Origin: Lagopus muta
Taxonomy: Eukaryota; Chordata; Aves; Galliformes; Phasianidae
Length of the DNA stretch: 64,000 nucleotides
Assembly (NCBI RefSeq): GCF_023343835.1
Contig: NC_064447.1
Location: 806,001-870,000, forward strand
Direction: 5' to 3'
Positions 45,981 through 56,802 of the stretch are shown in pieces. The position numbers and the translations under genes were made by a program. Each line of letters opens with the position of its first letter. Position 1 is the first letter of the stretch. The notes under the pieces are model-generated. The model was not told the DNA's origin. It saw nothing but the letters and a program-made list of their open reading frames with translations, and ran no database searches.

Positions 45981-48900
45981 GTAGGTGATCTTTTGTTGGG
46001 CAGATGAGAGCCTTTAATTAATTTAAAGTAATAACTTCTTTTTATTAAAAAAATAATCAGTTGCTAAAAACAATATGCATCAGGAAATGATGTGGGATCT
46101 TATTCTTTTTGCTTCATTTATTACAAGTGTCTCTGATCCTTGGTGCTCCATGTGTAGGTGGAAAAAGCAATGATAAGACCCTCATGACCCTGATCTATCC
46201 TTGGATTGGTTGTGCTTATTTCTTCTGCATGCCATAATATTAGCTGTTACATCATAAAAACAAGAGTAGCATAGCAATAATACTGCATGCCAAGGAATTT
46301 TCTTCCACAAGTGTGCAATTGGCTTGCTCCAAAGCAGAGGCTGCATTTGTCCAGATGTCGTGTCGCTGACGACCTCTTGCTTTGTTCACTCCCTCTCCCT
46401 GAGCTCTCAGGCTTGTCCTGGGTTACTGCATTCTCCTGATTTATTTTCCCCTCTGCCCGGGTAGCTTCTGTTTGTTAGTATTCCACAACTCCATTCAGAA
46501 TATCACAATTGTTAGGTGAAGTATTTCATGTTGCCCATTACCTTCTTAAGAGAAATAATGCTCTAAGCTTAAACAGGAATAGAATTCAGATGACTTGAGT
46601 CTGGAGATGCACAGAATGGTGAACACCTCAGGTTAGAAAAGGGCAATTTGTTAGGAATATCTGACTATGATTCATAGAGAGTCTTGCACTCCCTAAGGAC
46701 AAAGGAAAATAATGGCTCATATGCAAGTTCGAAAACACCTGAATCCTCCACAACTTGCAGATACTTGTGCTTTTATAATTATGAAGTCTTTAAGAAGAAA
46801 TTGGGGTTTCTTTGGAATCCTTGTGGTTTTTAGGCTGGAAAAAGACCAACAAACTCTGCTTTTTGGTGGGTAAGTGGTAGTGGAGAAGAAGTAAAATGGA
46901 GCTTTGAGGAGCTGGGATTCCTTTCTCGGAAAGTGGCCAACATGTTGACCAAAGTATGTGGACTGCAAAAAGGAGACAGAGTGATTGTGGTTCTGCCACG
47001 AATCCCGGAGTGGTGGCTGGTGAATGTGGCTTGCATGCGAGCAGGTAAGTGAGCATATCTGAGATCAGTAAAACTGGTATTTAATGCAAATCGTTTCAGA
47101 GGATACAGAATCCTTTATAAAGGAGAAGTAATGTAAATTAATAATCAAGTGAGTTGCCTAGCTACCAATTACTGCCCTGAAGGATTTGCAGTAGGTGCCG
47201 TAGAGCAGGTGGCCTAGGGGCATGGAGAGCTGAGGAGTCACCAGAGAGGTCCACCTCTGATTTCTTACAGGAGGGCACAGCAGCTGCATTACTCCAACAT
47301 TAACTGACTTGGGAATGTCAGGGCAAATCCATCCAGAGGTCAGTTTGGGAATAGTTGCTAGTTTAGACTCTTAGGAAAAGATCAGATGTAAAAACTGTTA
47401 TCCTAAATTACCCATATTGCTCTTCCAGGAATTGTCTTAATTCCAGGAACATCCCAATTATCAGCCAAAGACATATTATATCGACTCCAGGCTTCAAAGG
47501 CCAAGTGCATCATCACCACCGACACTCTGGCTCCTGCCATAGACTCAGTTGCATCTGAGTGCCAGTATCTTAAAACCAAGCTGATGGTGTCCAAAGACAG
47601 TAGGGAGGGATGGCTGAACTTCAATGAACTGTACAAGTGAGTATGTATGAGCAGCATTACAGTCACGATGCAGAAAGCAGACCTGTTCTCCACAAATGCT
47701 CATTTACAAGTATTCATCAACTGTGAATATCCATCAAACGCCAACACTAAGCTTTAGTGGCGCAAATTCATGACTGCCTGATTACTGTTTCCACATCAGA
47801 GTTTGCTGAGAGCAGTTGTTTACCAAGAGTCTTCAGATTTATTCCAGGAAGTTTCTACCCTGTCCTTCTTAAGTGGAATCTTGTCATGGAGGAAAGTGCT
47901 GGTGCGATGGTGAAAGGCTTCTGCAAAGCTTACATTCTGAAACCCATGTAATCACTGAAGTCACCAATTGCATTCTGTGCCTTACAGAACCCAGCCTGCT
48001 GAACATTCCTGTGTCAAAACAAGGATTCAAGATTCGATGATTATCTACTTTACCAGTGGAACCACAGGTTCTCCAAAGATGACCGAACATTCCCAGGGCA
48101 GCCTTGGTTTTAGACCCCTGTTATATGAAAGGTATGAAAGGCTCGAGCCTGGTTGTTAATTGGAGCTGCACAGCTGCACAGTACAACTGATGGAAAGTTC
48201 CTGAGTTACTCAGATGTAAGGCTACAGTCCTCCTCCCCCAGAAGTCAGGTTAGAAACTCTGACAGATTTCCATGTAAGTAGGATCAGCCCCAGAGTTTCC
48301 ATTTTCCAATGACTATCTTCCAGTCTTTCTTTAGAGTGGTTCAAAGGACAGACACAAGCTGGGAATATTTTAGAGTGCAAAACCAAGGATATCACGATGT
48401 TTGTGCTGCAAAAATTATGTCATGTGTGTAGATGAACAGAGTGAGAGCTGATGCTGGCTGTACAGATCAGCCTGATCCCTCAGCAGACATGAAGTGAAAT
48501 ACCTGGTGTTCAACAGAGAATCAACACGCTTCTGCTTCAGCCCTACCTTCCTCCCCAAGAAAAGTCACTTTATTGCAATTCTTTCCTTTATTGAATCCTA
48601 TGTTATGAATGACCTCCTATCTTTACCATATATGTGTTTATTTGTACAAATACTTAAACCTTAGAGGTCCTTCCATTCCTGAGGTAGGATGAACAAATGA
48701 ACTTACTGAGAGCGCCCAGAGCCCACACATCTCATTAGCCATCTTGGATTTGATTTTTGTTTTCTATTGGCGTTGCTGGTTGCTGGATATTTGGGTTTTT
48801 TTTACGAAAGGAGTGGGGAACAGTGACCCTTTGGTTTCATTTGCTTTCCTTTTGCTTTTTTTTTTTTTTCTTCTTTTAATTAAACCAAAGTTATCATTTC

Positions 48901-51900
48901 CTTTTTATTTTTTTAATTCTTTTTCCTGCTTCTAGGTCCTCCTTGTATGCAACTCCATCAGACACAGTGTGGAGCGTTACAGACACAGGCTGGATAGTAA
49001 CTTCAGTGATATCTGTATTTGATGCCTGGGCTTTGGGATCGTGTGTTTTTGTCCACCAGCTCCCACAGATTGAACCATCAGTTATCCTAAACGTAAGAAA
49101 AACTTATGGATGTGTGTAGATCTGCAGAAAAGGAGCAGAAAATAATTTCTAACTGCATAGAAAGATTTAATGACTGTTATGCCCACTGTTTCATTCAAGA
49201 TGTATCCTTCCATAAAGTCCTACTCACTTTTTTAATGTACACAGAAGGGGTCCGTCCCAAGATACTTTGATACATTTTGCTCATAGCTGGTAAGCACATG
49301 GGAAAATCATCCCAGAAGCAGTACTTATCACATGTCTTTGTTCCAGTAGTCATAGGGGATAATATTAGCTGATATTTATGCAAACTGAAAATTATTTTCT
49401 GCCTGTGGTGGCCAAGATGAAAGTGAACCCCACCTGGAGTCCTGTGTCCAGTTCTGGGGCCCCCAACACAAGAAGGACATGGAGCTGTTAGAGCAGGTCC
49501 AGAGAAGATGATCAGAGGATGGAGCACCTCCCCTATGAAGACAGACTGAAAGAGCTGGGGCTCTTCAGCCTGAAGAGAAAGCGCCAGGGGGATGTTACAG
49601 CCCTTCCAGGACCTGAAGGGGCCTACAGGAAAGCTGGAGAAGGAATTTTTATAAGGGCAGGTAGCAAAAGGATGAGGAGAAATGCCTTTAAACTGAAAGA
49701 GGGTAGATTTAGACTAGATATTAGGAAGAAATTCTTTACTGTGAGGGCAGTGAGAGACTGGCACAGGTTGCCCAGCAAGGTTGTGGATGCCCCCTCCCCC
49801 TCCCTGGAAGCACTTGAGGCCAGGCTGGATGGGACTGTGAGCAACATGGGCTATGGGAGGTGTCCCTGCCTACAGCAGGAGGTTGGAACGAGATGGTCTG
49901 AAAGGTCCCTTCCAACCCAAACCATTCTCCATAATGCAGACAGGCTTATTCTGTCCATGCTCTGAGCTGTCTATGCAGTCTGGGTTTCATGCAGACAAGA
50001 AAGAATGGGATTTTTTCCAAACACTGTGATTCTTCACCTGTTATGCCAAGTGTAGGAGGGTTATATACATACATTCTGCTTCTACATAACGGGAGAGCCA
50101 CCTTTGACCCCTACACCCCCGTGCTCTGTACATCGAGAAGACAGCTTTTGTTGTCTGAGTTTCACCTGTTGTCTTGTTGCTTCACTCACTAGACTCTCTG
50201 CAGATTCCCCATTGACGTCATGATTAGTGCTCCCACTATGTACCGCATGCTGGTGCAAACTGATCTCTCCAGGTACGTCAAGAGATATTATCTGCCCTAA
50301 CTAAACGTTAGCAATTTCCCAGTCCAGCTTTTTACCCAACATAGGGTCATAATTCAGTCTAAAATATCCCTTATGAAGAGACAGTTATACAAGATTTGTG
50401 AGTTTTGCTGATTGTAGAGAAGCTTGATATTTCCACCAGTCATTTGAGGCTTTTCATTACTGAACTTCTAAGCAAATCCCAGAGGGTATAAAACTAAACA
50501 CCTGGGAAATTCTAATTCCAATCACCAAGTTAACTGTCCATGCTCTGGGAAGCACAGTCACCCTTGGATAGCATTAGCATAACTGCTGGGACTGACAGAC
50601 CTTCTGCTTCAGTTTTTCACTGATGAACAAACTGTTGCTGCTGGTTGCTCCTCTCCTGTACTTTCTCCCTTGGCCTGCTGCAGAGGGTTGGCAGTCGTGC
50701 CCCTGGCTCAGCAAATTGGTCCCTGGTTAATTACAAGCCGGTGCTTAAATCCCAGCTGATTTCAGCAAAACTTTTACTTTGTTTTTCATGTGTGTTTAAC
50801 TCTACTTGTGTGTAACACTGAGCAAAAACTGATATCCTTGCTTTATTGGGAACCAAAGAATCAGGAATCCTCTGGTTTTCCTACTTCATGGGAAGAACTT
50901 TCCGAGTTACAGAACTCCAGGATTATTTTACAGCATTTTGCTAATCCTTGTCTTATGCAATAGACTTAAGTGTTTCTCTTTGCTTTTTGACCCTCTGGGA
51001 AGTTACAAATTCAGGAACCTGAAGTACTGCATGAGCGGAGGGGAGGCGTTGAACCCAGAAATCTTTGACCAGTGGAAAAACAAGACAGGGCTGGACATCA
51101 ATGAAGTATATGGCCAAACCGAAGCGGTAGTGTCAATATTCTGTTAAATCTTTGTTATTCCCTTTTGCTTAATGAAACATTAGTGCTTATTTTCAATAAC
51201 AGCCTATTTCTTCTTTCACGTTTCTGTGAACGTTTCAGTAACCTCTGCTGATCACCTCTGAAAAAGCACCTGTGCATGGCTCTCCTCACAGAACCTCTTG
51301 GAAATGGGGATTGTTGGGAGGGGGATGTGCTCTAATATTTTCTTTAATGTCCTTAAGCAGATGCCAAATGACAGTGGCAGGAGGGAGTAAAAGCTAACAA
51401 AGATGGGCTAGTAGAGGACATAAATTCTTTGTAGTTAATGCAATTGTATTCTTTCCAAGTATTTCTTCATCTTGCTCATTCCTACTTTACAGAAACAGGA
51501 TCTTCTGAATCTTAATTCCTTTGGCTTCATTCTAGAAAATACATGCAATGAATTGAATGTGAATGTAGTGGTTTTCTATGGCAAACTCTTATTTTAATTT
51601 TTATTTTTACAGGGAATAATCTGCTCTGTTTCTAAAGGAATGAAGATCAAACGCGGATCAATGGGAAAGGCCACTCCCCCATTTGATGTTCAGGTTTATT
51701 GACTGCTTTTTAGACTTTTCCATAGGTAGGGGATGGGTGTTCTTATTTTATTTTGCTTTTACTGAAGTACATGTTGTTTTTCATTCTAGGTTGTAGACAA
51801 AGATAATAATATTCTGCCTCCTGGACAACAGGGGGATATTGCTATCAGAAGCAAACCCATAAGACCACTTGGTTTATTCACTGAATATGTAGTAAGTATT

Positions 51901-54609
51901 TTATTCCTCCAACAGCAATCTCCTCAGAATATCTCAAATTCCTTAGGGATTAAAGAGGCCCTGTGTTTTTCACCAATTTTCAGGCTTGCTGGCCCATTTT
52001 TTGAGTCCTGAACTGCAGAAGCAATATATTTTGGTAGAGGTAATCTCAGAATGAACTCCTTAGATGCCCTGTGCAGACTGGGACCTAATGGGAAGCTATT
52101 CTTCCCCTTAAGGTTGGATATTCTGGATCTCCGAAATTCCTTTTCAGAAGGAGTGGTGATGCATTGGCACAGGGAGCTGGTGGAGTCGCTGCCCCTGGAG
52201 ATGTACAAGAAATGTGGAGATGTGGCACTTGGGGACATGGCTAGAGGGCATTTTGGGATGGGTTGAGGCTGGTTATCTTGGAGGTGTTTTCCAACATGAA
52301 TGATTCTATGACTCTAAGATGCACTTAATAATAGAGTGGCCAGGGTTGGAAGAGACCTCAAGGATCATGAATCTCCAAGCGGAAAAATGTGATCCAGACA
52401 TTTCATCCCAATTATTTGATTCAGATTTTTGTTCAAGAACATTAAAACATGGATCTGAAAAAGCAGCCTAAAACATTTCCCTACCATCCTTATTACAGAC
52501 AGTGACCTCACTGGGAAGTACCATATGTGCACCATATGCTATCTGAAAAGCTCATTAAATATTTATGTTAAGGACTGACTAAAAGATCAAGAAATGTAGA
52601 GAAAACATGAACGATTCACTTGCTTGGATTGGTGAATGTTAGAGAGGTGAAGAGAAGAATTTATCAAAGATTAAGTTAGTTTCTTTTCAAGAGTCAGAAT
52701 GGTTTTTTTTAAGCCTATTTTATTGTATTTTATATCAATATCAATATAATTCTTGAAGAGTATTGACAAAAAAAAAATTCCAATTAATTTAACATTATGT
52801 GTGTTATAATGTATAGCTGATGCATTCTTAAAATTTAAATTACTATTTGTAATCCACTTCAAGGATAACCCTAAGAAAACTACAGAAAGCGAGCGTGGGG
52901 ATTTTTACATCACAGGGGACAAAGGGATTATGGATGAAGACGGATATTTTTGGTTTATTGGAAGAGACGACGATATCATCATTTCTTCAGGGTCAGTTTG
53001 TGTGCTTCTCTTCTAAACCTGCTGTTATGCAATGCTACTGCCGTGATTGTGACACAATGGTCCTTAAGGTGAAATGCATTACTTCTCACCTTATGAATGC
53101 TCGCTTTTATTCATAGTTTTTCTTAGACCTGCGGTATTATCAACTTCCTCATGTATCTGTATCAGATTCCCCTGTAACTCATCTCTTTCAGCACATGAGC
53201 ACAGCACAACCTGCCTGTTTTCCACTGGCATAGGAGGGATTTTAATCTAGATCCAGTTTAAACCGAAATTGAAGGATATCATAGCCAAGGAAACGTTATT
53301 TCAGTGCTGGTTTGGTACCGGTTTTCCAGCTCACAAAATCAAATCCCTTGTTGTTCTTCCCTTATCCAGGTATCGCATTGGGCCTTTTGAGGTAGAGAGT
53401 GTTCTGTTAGAACACCCAGCAGTAGCAGAAACAGCTGTTGTCAGCAGTCCAGATCAACTCAGAGGAGAGGTAATGATGCTGCACAGTGGTGGCAGAAGCC
53501 ATACGTTTGTTTAAGTATATAAATAAGTTCCTTTTTTACTGAGTAGTGTATAGCTGTAAGGCAAACTTCAGAGAGAGATAAAATGTTCAGCAGGCTCTGC
53601 AAAGACAATTCTTGTTACCCCTTCTTCTTGACCCCCTGTGAGGTCAATGAGCAAATGCTCTTTTCCTGTAACAGGGGCAGGAAAACTATGCTTTCAACTT
53701 TCCCCTCAGCTTAACAGTGTGCAGAAATTGGGCACAACCATTTCATATGCTGCTCTGGTTTCTCTCTTATTCCTTCTTGCATGTCATGACTCCAAGCTCA
53801 TATCATGTCATAACTGCTCACCGGTAGCTAATGTATCAGTTCTTAAAAACTAACAGTGTCAGATCACTCTTACTGACCTTGTCTTCTAGATTGTGAAAGC
53901 ATTTGTGGTCCTGTCTGATGCCTTTTCATCCAGTGATTATGAAAGCTTAACCCGCGACTTGCAGGAGCATGTCAAGAAAACTACTGCTCCGTACAAATAT
54001 CCCAGGAAGGTAAATGGTTTCTGGAGAAACTAAACCAGAACATCCTTTCATAAATCTTAGGAAAATTATTATTTAGATCTTCACTGTTCACCTGAAAGAA
54101 ACAGTGATGATATGCTTGGTGTTTCTCATAAATATCAACATTATAGGAAAAATGCTACCAGCAAGCTTTAGTTTACATATGTAGAACTTGTAGAAACTAA
54201 GGACCATTACTTTATGCCAAGATCATCCCTCTTCTCTTCATTTTGTCATTATTCATCTCTGTTCTCAGGTAGCATTAGTCTTCATCCTTTAGTTACAATG
54301 CCCAGTCAAAGAAGGCAGCTTCCCCTGGTGTTTGACCATCTAGGAAGCCAAAGAAATCTTCAGAAGATGCACACTGTGCTGCCTTTATTTGGCTTGGACT
54401 TAATCCTATAGGCAAGATGTGTTTACTGATGGGAGATCTCCTTGTTTTCCATGTATGTTGAGAGACTTGGAAAAGCTGCTCTGCAGAGATCATGCTACAT
54501 CATTTTCTGTCTTTTTATGTAGGTGGAATTTGTCCGGGAGCTTCCAAAGACAGTCACTGGGAAGATAAAGAGGAATGAATTAAGAGCCAAAGAGTGGGGA
54601 CGGGTGTAG
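45729..54609 (+). CDS. Second medium-chain acyl-CoA synthetase (ACSM4/ACSM3-like, 13 coding exons, intact)
   Basis: Tandem paralogue of the preceding gene with the same predicted mitochondrial acid-CoA ligase role. Exons: 45729-45980, 46834-47044, 47429-47636, 47988-48131, 48936-49092, 50193-50272, 51003-51126, 51613-51693, 51790-51891, 52864-52991, 53370-53469, 53890-54009 and 54523-54609 (597 aa). Exons 2-13 have exactly the lengths of the ACSM5 exons. Motifs: [11 protein letters not shown] (245-255), TDTGW, VYGQTEAG (386-393), [16 protein letters not shown] and TGKIKR with catalytic K583. [18 protein letters not shown] and [21 protein letters not shown] lean toward ACSM4 or ACSM3, so the exact name is left open. 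The start ATG at 45729 has G at -3; M2 and M19 are alternative starts, and M19 would give 579 aa. No disabling change was seen. Confidence 0.92.
46834..47044 (+). CDS. Second ACSM coding exon 2
   Basis: [20 protein letters not shown] then [20 protein letters not shown] and [16 protein letters not shown]. Acceptor TTTTTAG, donor GTAAGT. Confidence 0.93.
47429..47636 (+). CDS. Second ACSM coding exon 3
   Basis: [20 protein letters not shown] through [14 protein letters not shown] to NFNELYK. Acceptor CTTCCAG, donor GTGAGT. Confidence 0.93.
47988..48131 (+). CDS. Second ACSM coding exon 4 (P-loop motif)
   Basis: [20 protein letters not shown] then [12 protein letters not shown]. The TEHSQ version is the more typical ACSM form. 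Acceptor CTTACAG, donor GTATGA. Confidence 0.93.
48936..49092 (+). CDS. Second ACSM coding exon 5
   Basis: [20 protein letters not shown] then [20 protein letters not shown]. Acceptor GCTTCTAG, donor GTAAGA. Confidence 0.93.
49425..49935 (+). mobile_element. CR1 LINE, 5'-truncated
   Basis: Plus-oriented in intron 5 of the second ACSM gene. A long ORF2 C-terminal frame is still readable ([40 protein letters not shown]). The end is 'ggtcccttccaacccaaaccattct'. Among the better preserved copies here. Confidence 0.93.
50193..50272 (+). CDS. Second ACSM coding exon 6
   Basis: [20 protein letters not shown] then VQTDLS. Acceptor TCACTAG, donor GTACGT. Confidence 0.93.
51003..51126 (+). CDS. Second ACSM coding exon 7 (YGQTEA motif)
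   Basis: [20 protein letters not shown] then [14 protein letters not shown]. Acceptor CTGGGAAG is weak in pyrimidines; the donor is GTAGTG. Confidence 0.92.
51613..51693 (+). CDS. Second ACSM coding exon 8
   Basis: [20 protein letters not shown] then TPPFDVQ. Acceptor TTTTTACAG. The donor GTTTAT is a poor match to consensus but the frame and length require it. Confidence 0.9.
51790..51891 (+). CDS. Second ACSM coding exon 9
   Basis: [20 protein letters not shown] then [13 protein letters not shown]. Acceptor ATTCTAG, donor GTAAGT. Confidence 0.93.
52110..52318 (+). mobile_element. CR1 LINE 3' end, diverged
   Basis: 'ggagtggtgatgcattggcacagggagctggtggagtcgctgcccctggag' then 'gatgtggcacttggggacatggctag' and 'ggttatcttggaggtgttttccaacatgaatgattctatgac'. 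Within intron 9 of the second ACSM gene. Confidence 0.88.
52331..52380 (-). mobile_element. Short minus-oriented CR1 fragment
   Basis: 'tagagtggccagggttggaagagacctcaaggatcatgaatctccaa' is a CR1 3' block in the opposite orientation, adjacent to the preceding copy. Confidence 0.75.
52864..52991 (+). CDS. Second ACSM coding exon 10
   Basis: [20 protein letters not shown] then [20 protein letters not shown]. Acceptor CTTCAAG. The donor GTCAGT lacks A at +3 but is forced by frame. This is the exon whose decayed copy lies at 59175-59285. Confidence 0.91.
53370..53469 (+). CDS. Second ACSM coding exon 11
   Basis: [20 protein letters not shown] then [14 protein letters not shown]. Acceptor TATCCAG, donor GTAATG. 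Confidence 0.93.
53890..54009 (+). CDS. Second ACSM coding exon 12
   Basis: [20 protein letters not shown] then [14 protein letters not shown]. Acceptor CTTCTAG, donor GTAAAT. Confidence 0.93.
54523..54609 (+). CDS. Second ACSM coding exon 13 with stop
   Basis: [20 protein letters not shown] then RAKEWGRV and TAG. Carries catalytic K583. Acceptor TTATGTAG. Confidence 0.93.
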   Translation: MEFVRELPKTVTGKIKRNELRAKEWGRV

Positions 54610-54911
54610 CACTGTGTGGAATTTAACAGACCTCCTGTTGTTCCATTAATGCTATACTTCTCTGTTAAAATCTGCCTGGTCTGCTTTTGTTAAATGCCTG
54701 AGGATCAAAACTTGTACATAATGCCAAAGTGTGATGTTTGCATCTGTTTGCAAAAACTTCTAATGTCAGCACTACAGGTTCAGGTCCTGATGCACTGCTG
54801 GGAGAACAAACCAATTATACAATTCCATTCTAGTTCTTACTATCCAAAAGTTCACCAGAACTTAGCTGGTGACCCATCTCTTATAAATAACATCCAAGAT
54901 CACGAAAGGAC

Positions 54912-55130
54912 TGTGATAGGAGGAAGTTTTTCACTCAGAGGGTGGTGAGGCACTGGAACAGGTTGCCCAAGGAGGCTGTGGATGCCCCATCTCTGGAAGC
55001 ATTCAAGGCCAGGCTGGATGTGGCTCTGGGTTGCTGGTTGGCAACCTGCACATAGCAGGGGTTGAAACTAGATGATCGTTGTGGTCTTTTTCAACCCAGG
55101 CCATTCTAGGATTCTATGATTCTATTATAC
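54912..55130 (+). mobile_element. CR1 LINE 3' fragment
   Basis: 'ttttcactcagagggtggtgaggcactggaacaggttgcccaaggaggctgtggatgcccc' to 'caacccaggccattctaggattctatgattctat'. It lies between the stop codon and the first AATAAA of the second ACSM gene, so it may be in its 3'UTR. Confidence 0.92.
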
Positions 55131-55451
55131 AGATGGTTTAGCTCCAAGCTGTAGAAAGAGGCAGGTGTGGATTTCAGTTGCTTACATACACTGTCCTTAA
55201 ATGCAGCATGCTTTAAACTGAATGCAGCCCTTCTAACATTTACTGAAGATGGAAAGACTCCTCTGCTGATACCAAAAGACCTTCCTAAACCTATGTTCAT
55301 ATGTTATGTATTGATGACAAGTACTGCCAGCCTCTACCATGCTTTATCCACAAATGTCATTTAATACAGAGAGTGGCTTTGTTGCTCATCCTCTGTTCTG
55401 ATCTTCACACACAAGAGGCAAAACTCCTGTACCACTTCTGATGCTCTTTAA

Positions 55452-55457
55452 AATAAA
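55452..55457 (+). promoter_or_regulatory. Candidate poly(A) signal for the second ACSM gene
   Basis: First canonical AATAAA after the stop, about 840 nt downstream. Further hexamers occur near 55962 and 56055. Confidence 0.4.
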
Positions 55458-55542
55458 GTTTGCTGTTTGGCAAGTGACCCAATCTGTAGACTAAACCACA
55501 GTTCTTTGCCACAGTAGCCAACTGCTGCATGAAGAGGCTACA

Positions 55543-55771
55543 TCCCCTCCCTCTCCTCTCCTCTCCTCTCCTCTCCTCTCCTCTCCTCTCCTCTCCTCTC
55601 CTCTCCTCTCCTCTCCTCTCCTCTCCTCTCCTCTCCTCTCCTCTCCTCTCCTCTCCTCTCCTCTCCTCTCCTCTCCTCTCCTCTCCTCTCCTCTCCTCTC
55701 CTCTCCTCTCCCTCTCCCTCTCCCTCTCCCTCTCCCTCTCCCTCTCCTCTCCCTCTCCCTCTCCCTCTCCT
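55543..55771 (-). repeat. 229-nt pure pyrimidine tract: (TCTCC)n then hexamers
   Basis: Uninterrupted C/T on the plus strand. Read on the purine (minus) strand, GGGAGA-type hexamers come first and GGAGA pentamers follow, the same order as the tract at 20534-20717. Confidence 0.97.
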
Positions 55772-56674
55772 AAGATTTCCCTTTCTGGCACGAATTTTCA
55801 TTAATTGACAAAACGTCCCCAGCCTTCAGCAGACCACTTAATTAAGAGCAAATTGCTAGAAAACAGCAGTATCTTTGGGCATGAGATAACGTCTTTTCCA
55901 GCTGGCTCCCTGCTTGGAATTCCATTCTAGAGTGAGATCTGGAGAATGCTAATTTTGAGAAAATAAAGCATTTTTATTTCTTGAGATTAAACGTTTTGGT
56001 TATGTCAATGAAACAATTTCTGTACCAGCAACAGCTGAAATGAAAGCAATTGTCAATAAATACATTTTCTTTGCTGACAGTCATTTCATTGCTTAATGCT
56101 CCTTAGTATTTCACAAAGATTTCAGAGCACTTTTCAGTATTTCAGTATTTTAGAAGCACAGAATACATAATCGTACAAGCAGTCATTGCTTTCTTAGATG
56201 CACTTGTTTCAGCATGCCACATATCACTGCCACAAGCTCTTAACTGTATACAGTTCTGTTTCCCTTAAAAGTCATACATTTTCTCTGACTCTTCTAAATT
56301 TTTCTGCTTTGCTTCAAACAAACGTTTTACTATTGCACACTCAAGCAGAGGCAAAAGGCATAATTACAAGCACATGTATGTAAAAGTAAGCAAGTTAAGC
56401 AAGTGTATAAACTGGAATTCAGAAACCCTAGAAACAATCCTTGGCACTGCAATTAGCAGCTGGCTGATTAGAATAGTTTGCCACAGGGTTTAGTGCTGAA
56501 AATATCATCTACTGTGATTCCTGACTCAGCTGATTCTAGGAGCTGGTGCTTTGCTGTGAACTAGTACTCAGTTTTTTGCATGAATAGGACAGGATCATAG
56601 TCAAACATATTGGCAGGTCATCCATTCTGCTGCAGCCAGTGAGGTGCCCTGGTGCCCTGGTGTGAACACTGCAG

Positions 56675-56802
56675 CAATCAGGCTGGATGTGGCTCTGGGC
56701 AGCCTGGCCTGGTGGCTGGCGACCCGGCGCATAGCAAAGGGTTGAAGTAGATGAGCACTGTGGTCCTTTTGAACCCAGGGCATTCTATGATTCTATGAAC
56801 CT
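56675..56802 (+). mobile_element. CR1 LINE 3'-end fragment
   Basis: 'caggctggatgtggctctgggcagcctggcctggtggctggcgacc' then 'gaacccagggcattctatgattctatgaa'. Confidence 0.88.

Noticed and set aside
49519-49965. 148-aa plus-strand open frame
   Set aside because: It is the CR1 ORF2 C-terminus ([26 protein letters not shown]), not a host gene.
55405-55804. Open frames of repeated ERRGE or LLSSP units
   Set aside because: Translations of the TCTCC/GGAGA microsatellite; open in several frames on both strands only because the repeat lacks stops.
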